From positions 23,393,794 to 23,457,793 of the forward strand of contig OY987234.1 in assembly GCA_963920705.1 (NCBI GenBank): a stretch of DNA of 64,000 nt, read 5' to 3'. This stretch comes from Odiellus spinosus (lineage: Eukaryota > Arthropoda > Arachnida > Opiliones > Phalangiidae). How positions within the stretch are numbered: position 1 is the first letter of the stretch; every line of letters begins with the position of its first letter. The translations under genes and the position numbers were made by a program. Below are positions 1 to 13,200 of this stretch, piece after piece. The notes beneath the pieces are model-generated. The model was not told the origin of the DNA, made no database searches, and saw nothing but the letters and a program-made list of their open reading frames with translations.

Positions 1-774
1 GAGCGCGTTAAAAATAAAACAAAACGGAATTTTCGACAAAATATATAATTAAAGGGGTAGTCTTAAAAAAATTGCCAAAATTAATCAATATTGGGAAATA
101 TATATTTTTTTAGTAACCGAGCGACACCCCTGGAACAGAGGTTGGCCACCATAATTGGTTGGAAATTAAGAGCTCCGCCGAAAATATATAATAACAAGGA
201 ACCCGCGGTACTCGAAAAAGACCTCGAAATAAAAGTGAAATTATTGACCAATCATGTCGCCAGTTTTTTCAAATACCTATGGATTATTTTTCTCCAAGAA
301 GCCTATAACGATTAAGAAGTCATTTCCCTTTCGCTTTTACATAACGCAACAATCTACCGGAATCGACAACTGTCGCGAACTTGCAAAAACGAAAGAACAC
401 TCAATAGCCGATCTACTCGAGAAGAAAGGCGCTCAAAATATTGGAGAAATATTTATTATTAATAAAAAAAGGGAGCTTAATTTTCAAAACTCACGCGATA
501 AACTCGAAAGGCCACGATCTAAGCTTTCTTTATTTCATACAGACGACCAAAAAATTAAATGGAAATTATCAACTCGCGAGGGCCTTTTTCGCCATCAAAG
601 CGAAAGTGAAAATTAGTTCCCATAGCCTTTTTCAATCAATTGGAAAAAATCTAGGACTATTAACTATATACTTAATAGATAGGAACGACAGAATAGGGAA
701 TTTATAAGCGTACTATCCTATAACGGCCAAAACAGAGCGAATTTTAGGAATCTACGTTTTATTAGGCCATATTT

Positions 775-1053
775 ATTAGAACAGACTAAAAAATTATCCA
801 TTTGGATTAGAACAGACTAAGCTAAAAATTATCCATTTGGATTAGAACAGACTAAGCTAAAAATTATCCATTTGGATTAGAACAGACTAAGCTAAAAAAT
901 ATCCATTTGGATTAGAACAGACTAAGCTAAAAAATTATCCATTTGGATTAGAACAGACTAAGCTAAAAAGTTATCCATTTGGATTAGAAGAGACTTAGCT
1001 AAAAAATTGTCCATTTCGATAGAACGGACTAAGCTAAAAAATTATCCATTTGG
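775..1053. repeat. 35-bp tandem repeat, about 8 copies
   Basis: A unit of about 35 bp is repeated head to tail roughly eight times. Each copy begins ATTAGAACAGACTAAGCTAA and ends ATCCATTTGG. The inner copies are nearly identical and the outer ones are diverged, with substitutions and single-base indels. No coding sense was seen. Confidence 0.93.
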
Positions 1054-3044
1054 AATTGAAAAGGTTTAAAAAAGTGTTGTCATTATCCCTTTAAACCTGG
1101 TCGCGTTAATGAGTATACTTCCGCTTCTTGAAATAATAATTAAAACGAGAGACGAACTATAAGGCGAGCTTGAATAACATGGGCGTCCAAAAATGATTAT
1201 TTTCTCCTCATCTCGATGAGAAAGAAAATTCCCAGACTTTTCGAGCGAAATTAAAAAATAAACGTGGATTAAATTCGCTCGAATAATCGCTTTTTTTACG
1301 CGCGCGGCACGAAGAATTAAAGGCTTAGCATTCTCGGACATTCGTATTTCGCGAATTTCCCCTTATTAATACGGAAAAGCTTTCGCGTTTCAATGTAGCC
1401 CGAATTACGAGCTACAAAAAAAAACGAATCTACGAATTTGCCGAAATCAAAATTTGGATAACAAAGACTTTAGAAGAAATAACGACAAAGTAAAATTCAA
1501 TATTTCGATTTCGAATAAAAGAAGATAAAGAAATTCGAATGAAAAAGAAAAGAAAAAATCGTCTCGCTAAACCTTAGGCATCGTTCGAATCTATCAAAAA
1601 TGAAAAGTCCCATAAAAACCACAAGGTTTCTTTCAATTTTTTGATACGAATATAATAACTCCGTCCGCCTTAGTTTCAATTCTTGATAGACAGCGTCAAA
1701 GGAAAGACGTTAAGCGGGGGAAAAAAAAAGAGCGGAAGAATAAGGATTAAAGAAAATAATAAGACGATGATAGATTTAAAATAATGGCAAAGTGATGGAG
1801 CTTCGTTTGAAAAATATAAAATGAAATACGGACTCGTTGACGTTATAGACGGAGGAATACGAACGCGCTTAAAAGATTAGAGCCAGAGAGGCACCTACCG
1901 ACTTTCAACTTTGACATTAAGAAACATTTTAAAGGGAGAATGAACCAGAACCAAAAAAAAAAAAATTTACTAAATAATATTTGTATTTTAGGAATTCCTC
2001 GGTAATTACTTTCGCGGATAAATTTAATTATCTAACCTAACCCACATCGCCTGATGAAGATTTCACTCTCGACTTGGTGCTTAACAATTTGGTTTCATTG
2101 GCCCACTAATGTGGATAGGGTGGGGGGGAGAATAGTGCATCCCAATCCAAAACCCAAAAAATGTGAATTTGTGAGACTGTCCCTTTAAGATATCCTTATA
2201 TATAGGTACTCGTATAAAATAAATTTCTTTTTCCATTAAATGAGATTAGTTTGGCTTTGAAGGTTTTTAAGGGTTATTTTATTCGTCCATTTGACAGGCT
2301 CAGGAAGGTTTAGAAAACGAGAAGCTTCTAAGCGGGTAATGACATTCTACAATCATTTTCAGTCTAATGTTTCTCAACCGCGTAAATATGATTTAACTTA
2401 AGTAGAAGTCTTCGCGCTCGAAGCTATAAAACGCTATCAGAAGTAAATAAAATGGAAAAGTAGAAATAAAATTAGTTTCTAAAAAGGCGATTATAAAACG
2501 CCTATTTTTGGCAATCTTTCCGAAATTGCTATTCAATTTCCATTTTAAGGGTCTATCGTACGTCTACAAAATATTTCCTTAAAACCTTTTCTTAAAAGTT
2601 TAGAGGATTTTTGTCGAGTGTCCGCGACACTTTGCCCCGTTTTAGATCCGATTATATTTGGAATGTTTGCCAGAACCTCCCGATTTGTTTCGGATCCCTT
2701 TAGTTAGAAAACGTATTCCCTTCGCTAGCTTGAAAACCTTTTATAAAGCTTAAAATTCTAAGGTAAACTTTCCTCCTCCCGGGGAGAAGGAGAAATAAAG
2801 AGCTAGAACAAAAGGATAAAAGATAAGAGGATTCCCGAAGATTAGAAGATAAAAATCTCGGACTTAACCGCTCCCGCTCGTAATGATATTTACGATAAAA
2901 TTCTCCGGAGAAAGTAAATCTCGTTCTAAAGGAATCGGGAAATCTAGGCCTAGCTGCTTTCAAAATGGTTAATTATTATTAATTTAGTTAGACAGGGTTG
3001 TTCGAAACTCCAAATATATATTAGTTCAAAATATTTACCGCTCA

Positions 3045-3345
3045 AAATCAATCTTAACAACTCGAAAATTTAGAAGGCGATTCGATGGACCATTTAAACC
3101 GAGTTCGCGACCAATTAAAGTTTCTCGCGCAAATCGAGGCGCCCGCTCCATCAAAGCGTAAAGGTGGCAACGTTCGCGCCAAAGCGCGTGCCTCAACCGA
3201 GTTCGCGACCAATTAAAGTTTCTCGCGCCAAAAGCGCGTGCCTCAACTGAGTACGCAGCCACTTAAAAGTTTCTCGCGCCAAAAGCGCGTGCCACTAACA
3301 TCATTTTCAAACGGATTTAGTCCCGAATTAGGCTTAGCGTAAAAT
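3045..3345. repeat. Dispersed repeat D, copy 1, with internal tandem units
   Basis: The segment contains three diverged copies of a block with CCAATTAAAGTTTCTCGCGC, and ends in GAATTAGGCTTAGCGTAAAA. A second genomic copy with the same right end lies at about 26,530-26,672, inside the large PDE4 intron. The element class is unknown. Confidence 0.6.
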
Positions 3346-4221
3346 CTACATTAAATATCTTTTCCGAGTATTAAATCGAACTATTTTATCAGTAATAGCT
3401 AGTAATCGCTTAAAGTGGGTTTATTTACGATTAAAATTGACGTCGTTAATCCCTCGTTTTATCAAATAAATATTAAAGAAGAAATCAATTTTCATCTCTC
3501 ATTTCATATCGGATTAAGCGTTTTGAAATCTTGGCCAGGGATTACCGCAAAGTTTCAAGATGATACGTTGAAATTAATCTAGATAAATACTAGAACTTTC
3601 TAGCGGGCAGCGGCGCTTTCAGTTAGTTATTTGGCTTTAATCTAATAGGGTATATTTTATTTATAGTGAAAGTTCTCTAACCAAAGAGAGTATCAGTTAA
3701 GCCAATTACGATCGGAAGCTGAATATTTAAAGATCTTTTCTATTTAAACCAACATTATTTCCGTATACGTAAATAGAAGTCGGGTGATTATATAAAATGT
3801 TATTAACGAGTGTACGGGTCGATAAACCTTAACCAAAAGCTAATCGATAAATTGGCGCGACTTTTGGGGGGAATGTTCGATCCAAAGTTAAGGAGTCAAT
3901 CCTTTTACGTAAGTAACCAAAATAATTGGATCTTGACAGTTTGAGACGTAGAAATAACGGGCTAAATATCTCGGGGCGTTTCAAATAATCAGAGGAGAAT
4001 AATAATAATATATTACGTATCTCCCTAATACCGCTTTGGGGCCAAAAAACTAAGAATATCAAATATCTAGAAATAAAAGTAGTTGAAGGAAGAAGAGGTC
4101 AAACACGGGTACTTACATATTGGAAGGTCTCGAAGACGCGTGTTCCTCCTTGAAAGTACTTATATCACCGAGTTTAGATTGAGTTTTTAAAAAAAAAAAA
4201 AACGCGACTATTCTTCGTGCC

Positions 4222-4409
4222 ATGTTTGGACTTTATATGGCACTACGCGTTCGGAAACCATTTACGTCATTTTGTGACGCGGTTTTCCGCGAACCTCTCT
4301 TATCAGGACCGCCAATTAAACTTGATCCAGACGTTGATGGCCTCTCGCGGCTCCAGAGGCCAAACGTGACCCTTCGGAGACGTTCTACGATGATATTAAT
4401 ATCCAAGAT
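4222..4409 (+). other. Candidate alternative first exon of PDE4 (weak)
   Basis: An ATG-initiated frame of 62 codons plus 2 nt is noticeably more GC-rich than its surroundings. It ends at a possible donor (AT|GTAAAA) in phase 2, the phase needed to join the UCR1 exon at 14,596. The encoded end would be LRRRSTMILISK followed by I and then FDVG. Vertebrate PDE4 isoforms also have unique first exons spliced at this FDV position. The donor is weak and the protein is not otherwise recognisable, so this is only a candidate. Confidence 0.22.
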
Positions 4410-5930
4410 GTAAAAATAATCGACATCTGAAATTAAAACATAAAAAAATTCATTCGATTTTATAAAACAATAGAGTTTAAAACAAAGCTGGATTCGAATG
4501 AAGAGTTTCAAGTTGGTATTTTTTTTTAATTGATATACTGAATTAAAAAGATAGCTATTATTGGACAATAAAACCGCGATGGCGAGTTATCAAGAAGGCT
4601 ACAAAATCCCCTGGTGGAAATTCTAAGCGACACCCATTTGATTTAAAGGGAAACTAGACTCGAGTCATTTATTTATTCATTTTCCCTTACCTTATATATT
4701 CCCTTTATTAATCGTAAACTGTTCGCGAGCCACGCTACAAAGAGAAGGAAGATAAGTGGGTGGAAGTCATTGTTGATTTAGACTCGGGCCACGCCCCCCC
4801 CCCCCCCCACATTCGAGAACCCCCTAAACTATACTCGATAATCAAAATCAATCGACGAAAGAGCTTAAGGGGGGAGAGGGGGGGAAATTGGGGTAAATAA
4901 ACTTCCAACTAAAGTTAGAAACAATTTGAAATGTTAGCGCGTATTACGCTTTAATCTTGGGAAAATAGAAGAAAAATGGAGGAAAAGGGAAAGTTTTTTT
5001 GGGGTTTTTTGATAACTTAAGCTCGCGTGTCTAACCCCGTTTCGTGACTGGATATTCGATCGCTTTTTTAAATGAAAAAAACTGGATCGGAACACCGCGC
5101 GAGTAGCTCCGTTTATCACCAAAATTCATCCATTTTTTACGCTATTCCTCAAAATTATCGAAACTTAAAAAATAACTCGGTTCGTACGATCTCTTTAAAA
5201 CTAAATTTCAAACGAATTCCGACTATACCTACATCATCGATTTCGTCGAAGACATATAGCTACACCTTTGGAAGGGAAACCAATACGCCTTGGAAAAGCG
5301 TCTTTTCTATTCAAATTGTATTCCTTTCCAAGGATGTAACTGATTATAACACTTATAGGAAATCAAGAGTGGGGTTTTGGGGGGTTTGTGTTTATCAGCC
5401 CCCCCCCCCTCGTCTCCCATTTCCTTTTATTTCACCTTCCCCCCAACATATCTTCTCGAGTATATCTTTGAAAGGACTCTGGGTATGTCAAAACATGGCG
5501 AGAAAAGACCTAAAAGGCGAGGCAGGGGCCCGGGGGGGGGTTCGTCATACCCCCATTTATACGTGGGTGTTACGCAATATATACTGTATATAAACTCTAG
5601 GTAAATCAAGTTGCGCGCGCATCTTTCAATCAAAGGGGGTTTTATCCACCTCTAAATAGCAACCCCAAACCAATTTAAAGCGTTACTGACGTCACTATGA
5701 ATTAGTACAAGGTTTAGAAAAAATAATTAAGCTGATATTTGAAGGTTTTCCAAGCTATTTTCTTATATTTCTCGGTCTAAATTTTGTTATTTTTGATTTT
5801 CATATTGTTCTTGGAACGAATCATTTAACTAAAATAATATTCTAGAATAAATGGCAATTTTCTTGGGATAAAAATGTATACTATTATTATTATTTTTTTT
5901 TATTTTACCTTTGGATAATGATAGTGTATG

Positions 5931-6012
5931 TTTTAAACGAACGGATAATGATCCGAAATGAATTCAGTTTGATCTATCCAATTAATAAAAGTTCTACAAA
6001 CTCCAAACACTA
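5931..6012. repeat. Dispersed repeat E, copy 1
   Basis: This segment of about 80 bp resembles 28,171-28,253. Both start at TTTAAACGAAC and share ATCCAATTAA and ACAAACTCC, ending in AACACTAC. The similarity is partial, and the element borders are uncertain. Confidence 0.5.
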
Positions 6013-9000
6013 CCGATTTCCGCCAAAAATAATATCCATTAACAATACTACTTAAAAAAGGGGGGCCATTTTTCATAAATATCACGTATTGTTGCTTCCA
6101 TAAACAAGAATGGAATTTAAACTTTAAAGTAAATGTCGGATACGAAACTCGATGACGTCATTATCGCTTTAACCACCCAGTCAGTATCTCCAATATAAAT
6201 TGTGAGAAGAGTCCCGCCACGTAACGGTTCAAATTGGCGCTGAATAGTTTGCAATCGGTTTAAGAGGAGGGTTGCGAGGATTGGCTTTCGCGCTCCTCCT
6301 ACAGATATATAGCTAGCTATAGGCGCGAAAAATCGGCGAAGACGAGGACACTCTTTTTCTTTAGTTCGCGGAATCCCGCGAGGTGGATAAGAGTCGAAAA
6401 GTACAGTTTCCGTGGAACGCTTCAATTACTTTTAGGTGTAATTCCCGCGCTTCTTTACGCTCCATTCCAAGTTCCGTTTAGCACAACCCCCCCCCCCCCA
6501 CCCAACGTCGAAATCTTAGCTTTTCAGTTTTCACGCGAAAAGACGCGAAAAGGAAAGAAGTTACTCTCCTCTTCCGCACGAATCCTCTCCATCCAATAAA
6601 ACCGGTTCCCTCCTTACAGTAACGATATTTCGTCCGCGATTCTTTACCCCCCCCCCAACCATCGTTATTTGTCCGTTCGCGTTACAATCGCGAATACAAA
6701 AATTGACGGAAAATATACTCGAAGCGATTTTGATTGTGGTAAAAAAAATGAAATTTAAATTCACGGCATTTATACTAAATTTTTAAAGTACGCTTCGCGA
6801 AATAGAATCGAGAACTGGAACACCCGTAATAACTTCTTCAGACGAGCCGAGTAATCAGAGTGGTTTTAATCAGATTTAACCATCGGTTTCCATAGCCTCC
6901 TCAGTTCTATAAACCCAAAGTTAATCGTGATTAAACCACGGTTAAATCCGATTAAACAGCGGCTAGTTCGCGTTAATCCCGCGTTAAATTAGGTATTATC
7001 CGAGTTTCAAAATGAGGTCTAAATCCATAGACACTTTTGGATCTCTAAAGCATTCGTTCTATCCTCCGTTACATCATTCGTATTCGTTCTCTTATAACGA
7101 ACTATAACGCGTATGAAAGAAAAACTAGGGTTTCCGTTGACGAAGCGAATTCGGAACTACGTAGTCGGATTCGTTTTGAAATTTTGGCTAAAAAGCTAAA
7201 ACTTCTTTACGCTTTCAACGAGAAAAGCGGGGACGTAGATTCGTAGCTCCTAAAATCGCGATTTGAATCCGACTATAGGAACCCCTTTTATATATATTTA
7301 TACTTCGTATCAAATAAAATTTGCAATGAATAATAAACTAAGAATAGATGAATAGAATTATTTATCGAAAGTACGGTGGGAGAGTGTCCTTTCGTAAGGA
7401 ACTTTCGTTCTGAAATGATTATTCTCCGTTCGCTCCGGGACTCTTACCGGGATGAAGGAGATGGAAAAGTTAAGGAGGGTTATCGCGAAGGGATTTCATT
7501 CGCCACGACGATTTTCGCGCCGAAATGACGTCGCGTCGTTCGCGCGCGAAGTGACGCGTTATTTACAATAATCTATCCAATAATTACCTCGTTAATTTGG
7601 TTTTACGACGTTTTAATTATATATCGCCGCGTGGATACTAACCGGACGAACTACAGTTTAGTTTTAGGTTCTTATAATAACTAGATTTCGTAACGAGGGG
7701 ATTAAAAAAAGGCTTAGAATAAATAACGTATAATGATAGATAGGAATAGATCTCGCGGAGAGCCTTAAAAGTAATCTAATTACGTCAAAATCGGATGAGA
7801 AATGAAGAAAGTAAGATATTTTAAAACAAGATTTCATTTTAAAAAATATATTCTAATTCGTTTCGTTTCTTTAACTTAAATTCATTTTTTTTTAAATTAA
7901 TTTGAATTAATAGACTGAGCTAATTTTAAAGCTCACAATGTGATTTAACTTAAATATTAGGTTTCAGGCGGAATATTTCGAGGGAAAATTTACTCCGAAG
8001 ATTTTTTTCCGTTACAAAATTTGAAAAATCTATTAGTTTTATCAATTAATAACTCGTTAGAAGTAAGTAGGCTTATTTTGTAAGCTAGCTAAGTAGGCCT
8101 CGTTGATTTACGCGGAATAATTTCAGATTTTACCGGAATATTTTCGATTTAAAACTTTTCACGGAAAAAAGTTTTTATCGAGTTTGGGAGCGTGACGAAG
8201 AAAGCGAGTCTCGTAAAGAAACGAATAAAAATACTCTCCTCGAATAATAAGAGCTCTTTAAAAGACCGCGCCAAAAGATAACGGTGGAATCGACCAATAA
8301 AAAGCGGTAAAGAAATAAAATGATAAAGATTATTTTCAATAATATTAGAAATATATTTAAATTTAAGTAAATTAATTTATAATAAATAATAATATTTCAT
8401 GTCAATTATATTTCTAACGATCCTTCCGATAACAATACACAAATTTGATTGGTCGATTTCGCGAGATATCAGTGAAGCCTGAACTTTAAGGTAGGAAATA
8501 TTTTTCCTCGTTTAAATTATTCGTACGAAATAAGTTTTAAAGACGTCATTGACGTTCTAGATCAACTCCCCCGTTATTATAATCATTATAATCATCACCG
8601 TCAGATAAAAAAAAAATATTAGAAAATTTTAAGCGACATATATTCGTACGCCCTAGGCACTAGCGTCAATATATAGAAAAGTCTTAAAGGAAAAGCTTCA
8701 ACGAGTAAGTTTTTAACGAATGTTATACGGACAAAATACACCACCGCGTAAAGTATTGGTAGGAGTCTTAGAGTCTACGGGGCTGCCCATACTGAAACTG
8801 TTGGTCCGATCTGGACCAATCACTATCAAAATATAATTTAATTTAATTATAATAGCGTTAATTACTAGGTTTGATAAAAAAAAGCACAGCCACGTTAAAC
8901 GTAATCTAATCTCTCGCGTTTGCCGTTTCCATCCCGCAATTACTTCGCTCTCATTTCGGCGCCAAAAAAAGGGCTCTACAGTTTACAAAAGTTTCTTAAA

Positions 9001-9368
9001 AATAAATAATAAATAAAAAACTTATTGAATCATTTTAATAATCCCTTTAAAATAATTTTCCGTACTTTTTGCCATCTAAAAATGTATCCCATTTCGGTCT
9101 GGTCTTTAACGCGGAAAAGAAGGGCGGGAAATTTTGGCGCCAAAATGATTATAAATTCACGGAGTGCCGCGCGCGTCGATGATGAGGTTGATATTAAAGA
9201 GTTTTTATATTTATAATTTAACTTTTCTATATTAACGAGGTTCGAGGAGTTTCCAAACATCAATTTAAATAGAAATAGAAAATAGGGATGACGAGGTAGT
9301 TTTCATTTATTTATTTTTATTTCGCGAGGTATTGCTTTTTAAATACGATTCTTTGGCAATCGCTCGCG

Positions 9369-10121
9369 TGACGTCAAATCGTAGTCGTTTTCGATACATC
9401 GTGTACTAAATTTCTCTCGAAACAAAGAATGGAAAACGCCGCTTTTAATCGCGCGGATGGCTTTGAAATTCTAGGACAATGACGTAATAAACGATTCAAC
9501 GCCTACCAATTGTCCGCTAACAACTTCTCTTTCCGCAAACGTTCGAAACTAATTTTGAACGGAGACGACGCGGGATATTCTTCGTTCGTCATAAACCGGA
9601 CAATGACGTCACGAACTACGTTAAGGGTAAGCGATCGTGTCCGAAACTACCAACAAATCTTCGAGTTTACTTAATTTAGAACTAAATTGAAAACACGAAG
9701 AATATCGACTGTAAAAGCGACGTCAGCGATAACTTCGTCAACTACGAGTTTTATTCGAATTTTAAACTACTAGAAAACTGATATAAACTAATGACGTCAC
9801 GAACTACGAGTTTAAGTCGCTTTCGACTTAAAACTACTCGAATACATTAAGAATATTCGTTAGAAACAATGCCATCACAAACTACGGGTTTTCTTCAATT
9901 TCAAACTACTTAAAAAGGTGATGAAGTCGCGAACTAAAGAGCGTAGTCGTAAAAGTCAAATTTAAAACTACTCGGAAGCGTCGAATAAAAGTTCTAAACC
10001 GAAATAAACGATGACGTCAAGAAACTACGAGTCTTTCGCGATCAAAAAGGTAACCCAGTTCGTCGAAAAATAATTTTAAAATACGGGTATACGTTCCGTA
10101 TCGGCGTAGACAATGACGTCG
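9369..10121. promoter_or_regulatory. Array of CRE (TGACGTCA) sites upstream of PDE4 exon 1
   Basis: Perfect palindromic cAMP response elements lie at 9369-9376, 9604-9611, 9792-9799 and 10012-10019. One-mismatch versions are at 9480-9487 (TGACGTAA), 9718-9725 (CGACGTCA) and 10114-10121 (TGACGTCG). Several sites sit in a diverged repeated module reading roughly TGACGTCACGAACTACGAG. The array ends about 80 bp before the first PDE4 coding exon. CREB-family factors bind this octamer and are activated by cAMP/PKA, and PDE4 destroys cAMP, so a feedback promoter is an attractive inference. Promoter position and factor binding are not shown by sequence alone. Confidence 0.6.
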
Positions 10122-10203
10122 CGAAACCCGCTTACAAACGAGCTACCGATAAGCCACTTCGCGTTTATCAACGTCAAAACGGATTAAGTTCGGGGAAAAC
10201 AAC

Positions 10204-13200
10204 ATGCTAGGTACTGTTTTAATGTTATTCGTGGCTGTGGCTCGTTACTTGGGAGTTCGAACCGCAGTCGCGCCGGAGTTACTAGTGACGCGATATCACA
10301 ATTTCCCTTACTACCGAACGCGTCGTCGACCCAGTAGTCGCAAGAGCGACCCGTTACCAGTCACCAAGGATAACGCCATGACCGCGGGAACGGGCGGAAG
10401 TACTTCGACGGGGCTGGTGTCCCCGTCATCCGCGCAGTCCGTGTGTATGGTGACCTCGGCGGGTCGGAGGTCATTAGGGTTATTGTATCGGTGTCCGCCG
10501 TTACCCGGTTCCCATCAAACCAGGCAAAGAGCCCTTTCGAGGTGAGACATAACATAGCCGTCTACGTATTGCACGCTTCGAAGTCTCGAGTCTTTGTAAA
10601 GTAAACGAGCAACCCGATTGCGTCTCTACTTTAATTAAAGGAATACTTAAAACGAATTAAATTTAAATAATTTACGAAAGGAATTGACATTAATCGCGCG
10701 TTTCCCCAATCTTTAAATACGTACGGGGATAAATCCAATTTTTAATAGAATATTATTCATTTTTCAACTTCACCCTCCCTTTATTTAAAAGTATTCAAAA
10801 GGATGATTAGAATTGACCAATCAGATCCTTTAGATGATTTACGCAATAGGGGGAAAATATCGGCACGCTCGAAGTATTACATAATATATATTTAAATCAT
10901 TATTTTCATACTGCGTCAAATATGCTAATTTTTCTTGTAATAAAATTAAAGGGACAATATATGAAAATATTATTAATAATAACTTATTACGAAATATTCA
11001 ATACCGTCACAAATAAGGCTTTTTTTAATTATTAGTTACTCCAAATAGCTTCGATATCGACGTTTTCCTACACTAAAATAGAATTTAAATAGCGAAAATT
11101 AACGCCAAGTCTATAATTAGATCTTAAATGAATGAAATTAACTTCGAGTTAAATTTAAATTGGTGTTTAATGGGAATTAGCGTCAACTACTTTATCAAAA
11201 TGAAGCTTTAGCTTTTCTCATTTCGCTTTACAGTCGCGCGTAATCTTCAGCGTTCCCAACCGACAGACAGACGTAGATAATTATTTTGATTTATTGTCGC
11301 AACGTTTAAGTATTCCTTGAAAGTGAAAATGTGTTAATGTATCGTAATAAAAGTGTTAATCGCGCAAATACGTGACGTAATCTGACGTATCTCGATGTGG
11401 TGTATCATTGTTACGCGGGTTTCGTACAACCAGAAGTACATTTTTTATATAAAATTATTGACATCATTATAGCGGGATTGTAAAAACAGCTTGACTACTC
11501 GAGCGAGACGTCAATTTCCATAAAACTTTTTTTAGGCTAGACTAAATTTCAATGAGATATACGCTTAGAAAATTCGAACGTCAGGATATATTATATCATA
11601 AGTAACGTTATAGATAGAAGTACGCTACTTTTCATCGTTTAAGAAGAAATTTTAGAATATAATTGGCCAATGGGATAATATAGAAAAAACCTCTTTAAAA
11701 ACGCAAATATCCGGGAGCCCTAGCTAGATAGAAAAACATCTTTTGAGAAACGAAAGAGGAACAGTTTTCCAAGAGCAAAGTAAATAATCAAATAGATTTT
11801 TTCGCGAGTATACAAGCGGGGAATATCATTTTTTTTAAAGGAATTTACGTACGGCATCTCTTAGGAGTTAAGAGGCGTAATGGACTCCGTTTTAATTGAA
11901 AAACGGGGCTTAGGGGGGGGGGTCTTTTAATTACGGAAAGTAACCCGCCACAATTCGTTCAAATTAATTGAAGCAACGAAACGCTGTTGGGGGAAATAAG
12001 GAGAAACAGTAAGGTCGAGTGAAACTTTCGATAATAATAAAAGAACTTTGCGGGTATTGGCAACTTTACTCGAACACGAGGGATGTTTCAGTTCTACTTT
12101 AATCACGAAAGAAACAATTGTTATTTGGAAGAGAGAAATATAAGATGGAATATATAATACAACCTGCGCTTGACGCTGCGCTAAATAGCGCGTTTAATGC
12201 CAGGATTGACAAAAAAATCGGACTTATTTATATTTAATTTAAATTAATTTAAATGGTCGGTTGGTTAAAATCGGTTGAAACCCGCACCATTACAAGAAGA
12301 AAAATTCAAAAAACAAGTAGTAACTGATTTAAAGGTAGATCTTGACAAAAAAATAACAAATATTTGAAGCAGGAGGCTAAAATAGTCATAATTAAAACAA
12401 AACATATTATTTTCTAATTGAGGGAGTGATAAAAATCGAGCCCAGTTCGGACTTTGCGCGGGTTCAATCAATTTACTCCAACAGAAAGAAGATAGTGAAA
12501 GCGATCTGATACGTGGACGGGGAGTAAGGGGGGGGGGTGGACTAATCCCCGGGATTTATCGGAAAAACTCGAGTCGCGGTTAATCCCACATCGATAGTTC
12601 CGCGAGTATAAGTATACGTTGTCTTCGTAACATCTCTTGGAGACTGAATATCCTAATCGGGTTGAAACGAACTAAGCGAGGGAGAAGAACAAAGCCTAGG
12701 CGAAAGAATATAATCACGAAACGCTATCCACGCGCGCCCAATACACCACAGTCTACACTAACCGGATCGGAAATTTAACTTCTTCCCCCAGAAAAGCAAT
12801 TTCTGGCTTCTCTTTTTCTATTAGTCGAGCTCCCACGAGTGTACAACTTTCATTGGACGTGGTAAAGTTCGAATATAATAATTTTTTCTTATTGTCGGTG
12901 GTAGAAAAGCCCCGACTTTAAGTAGAAACAAAATATATAAAGATTTTAAACGAACTCCGAATGGAATTAGAATAGCATTTCCGTCTATTTTAATGGAGAC
13001 GTTTCATTTGCCCTTTTAAATAAGATCTAACAAAAACGAAAGTCAAAAGGAAAGATCAAAAAAATTAGAATCCTTTGAAGAGAATTTCGCTTTTTTAATG
13101 GAAAAAGCGGACCAATTAGTCGAAAATCTTTAAAACTCGACGGGGGGGGGGGGGCTTTCGAAATTAATTAAAAGGCCTAGAAGCTAGCTTAAACTCTACT

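Larger units (their letters stand above)
1..9360. other. Gene-poor AT-rich region with repeats
   Basis: I found no convincing coding exon here except one weak candidate first exon of the downstream phosphodiesterase gene at 4222-4409. The stretch holds a 35-bp tandem repeat near its start, dispersed repeats at about 3045-3345 and 5931-6012, long C runs (15 C at 4794-4808) and two isolated TGACGTCA sites at 5687 and 6153. The open frames in this stretch (for example 254-616 and 5072-5593) have low-complexity composition and show no family resemblance. Confidence 0.6.

Noticed and set aside
775-1053. Regular 35-bp repeats as a possible CRISPR array
   Set aside because: There are no unique spacers between copies, and the window is clearly animal nuclear DNA.
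5072-5593. 173-codon frame on the + strand
   Set aside because: It crosses C and G homopolymers and AT-rich DNA, has no domain likeness, and its composition resembles intergenic DNA.
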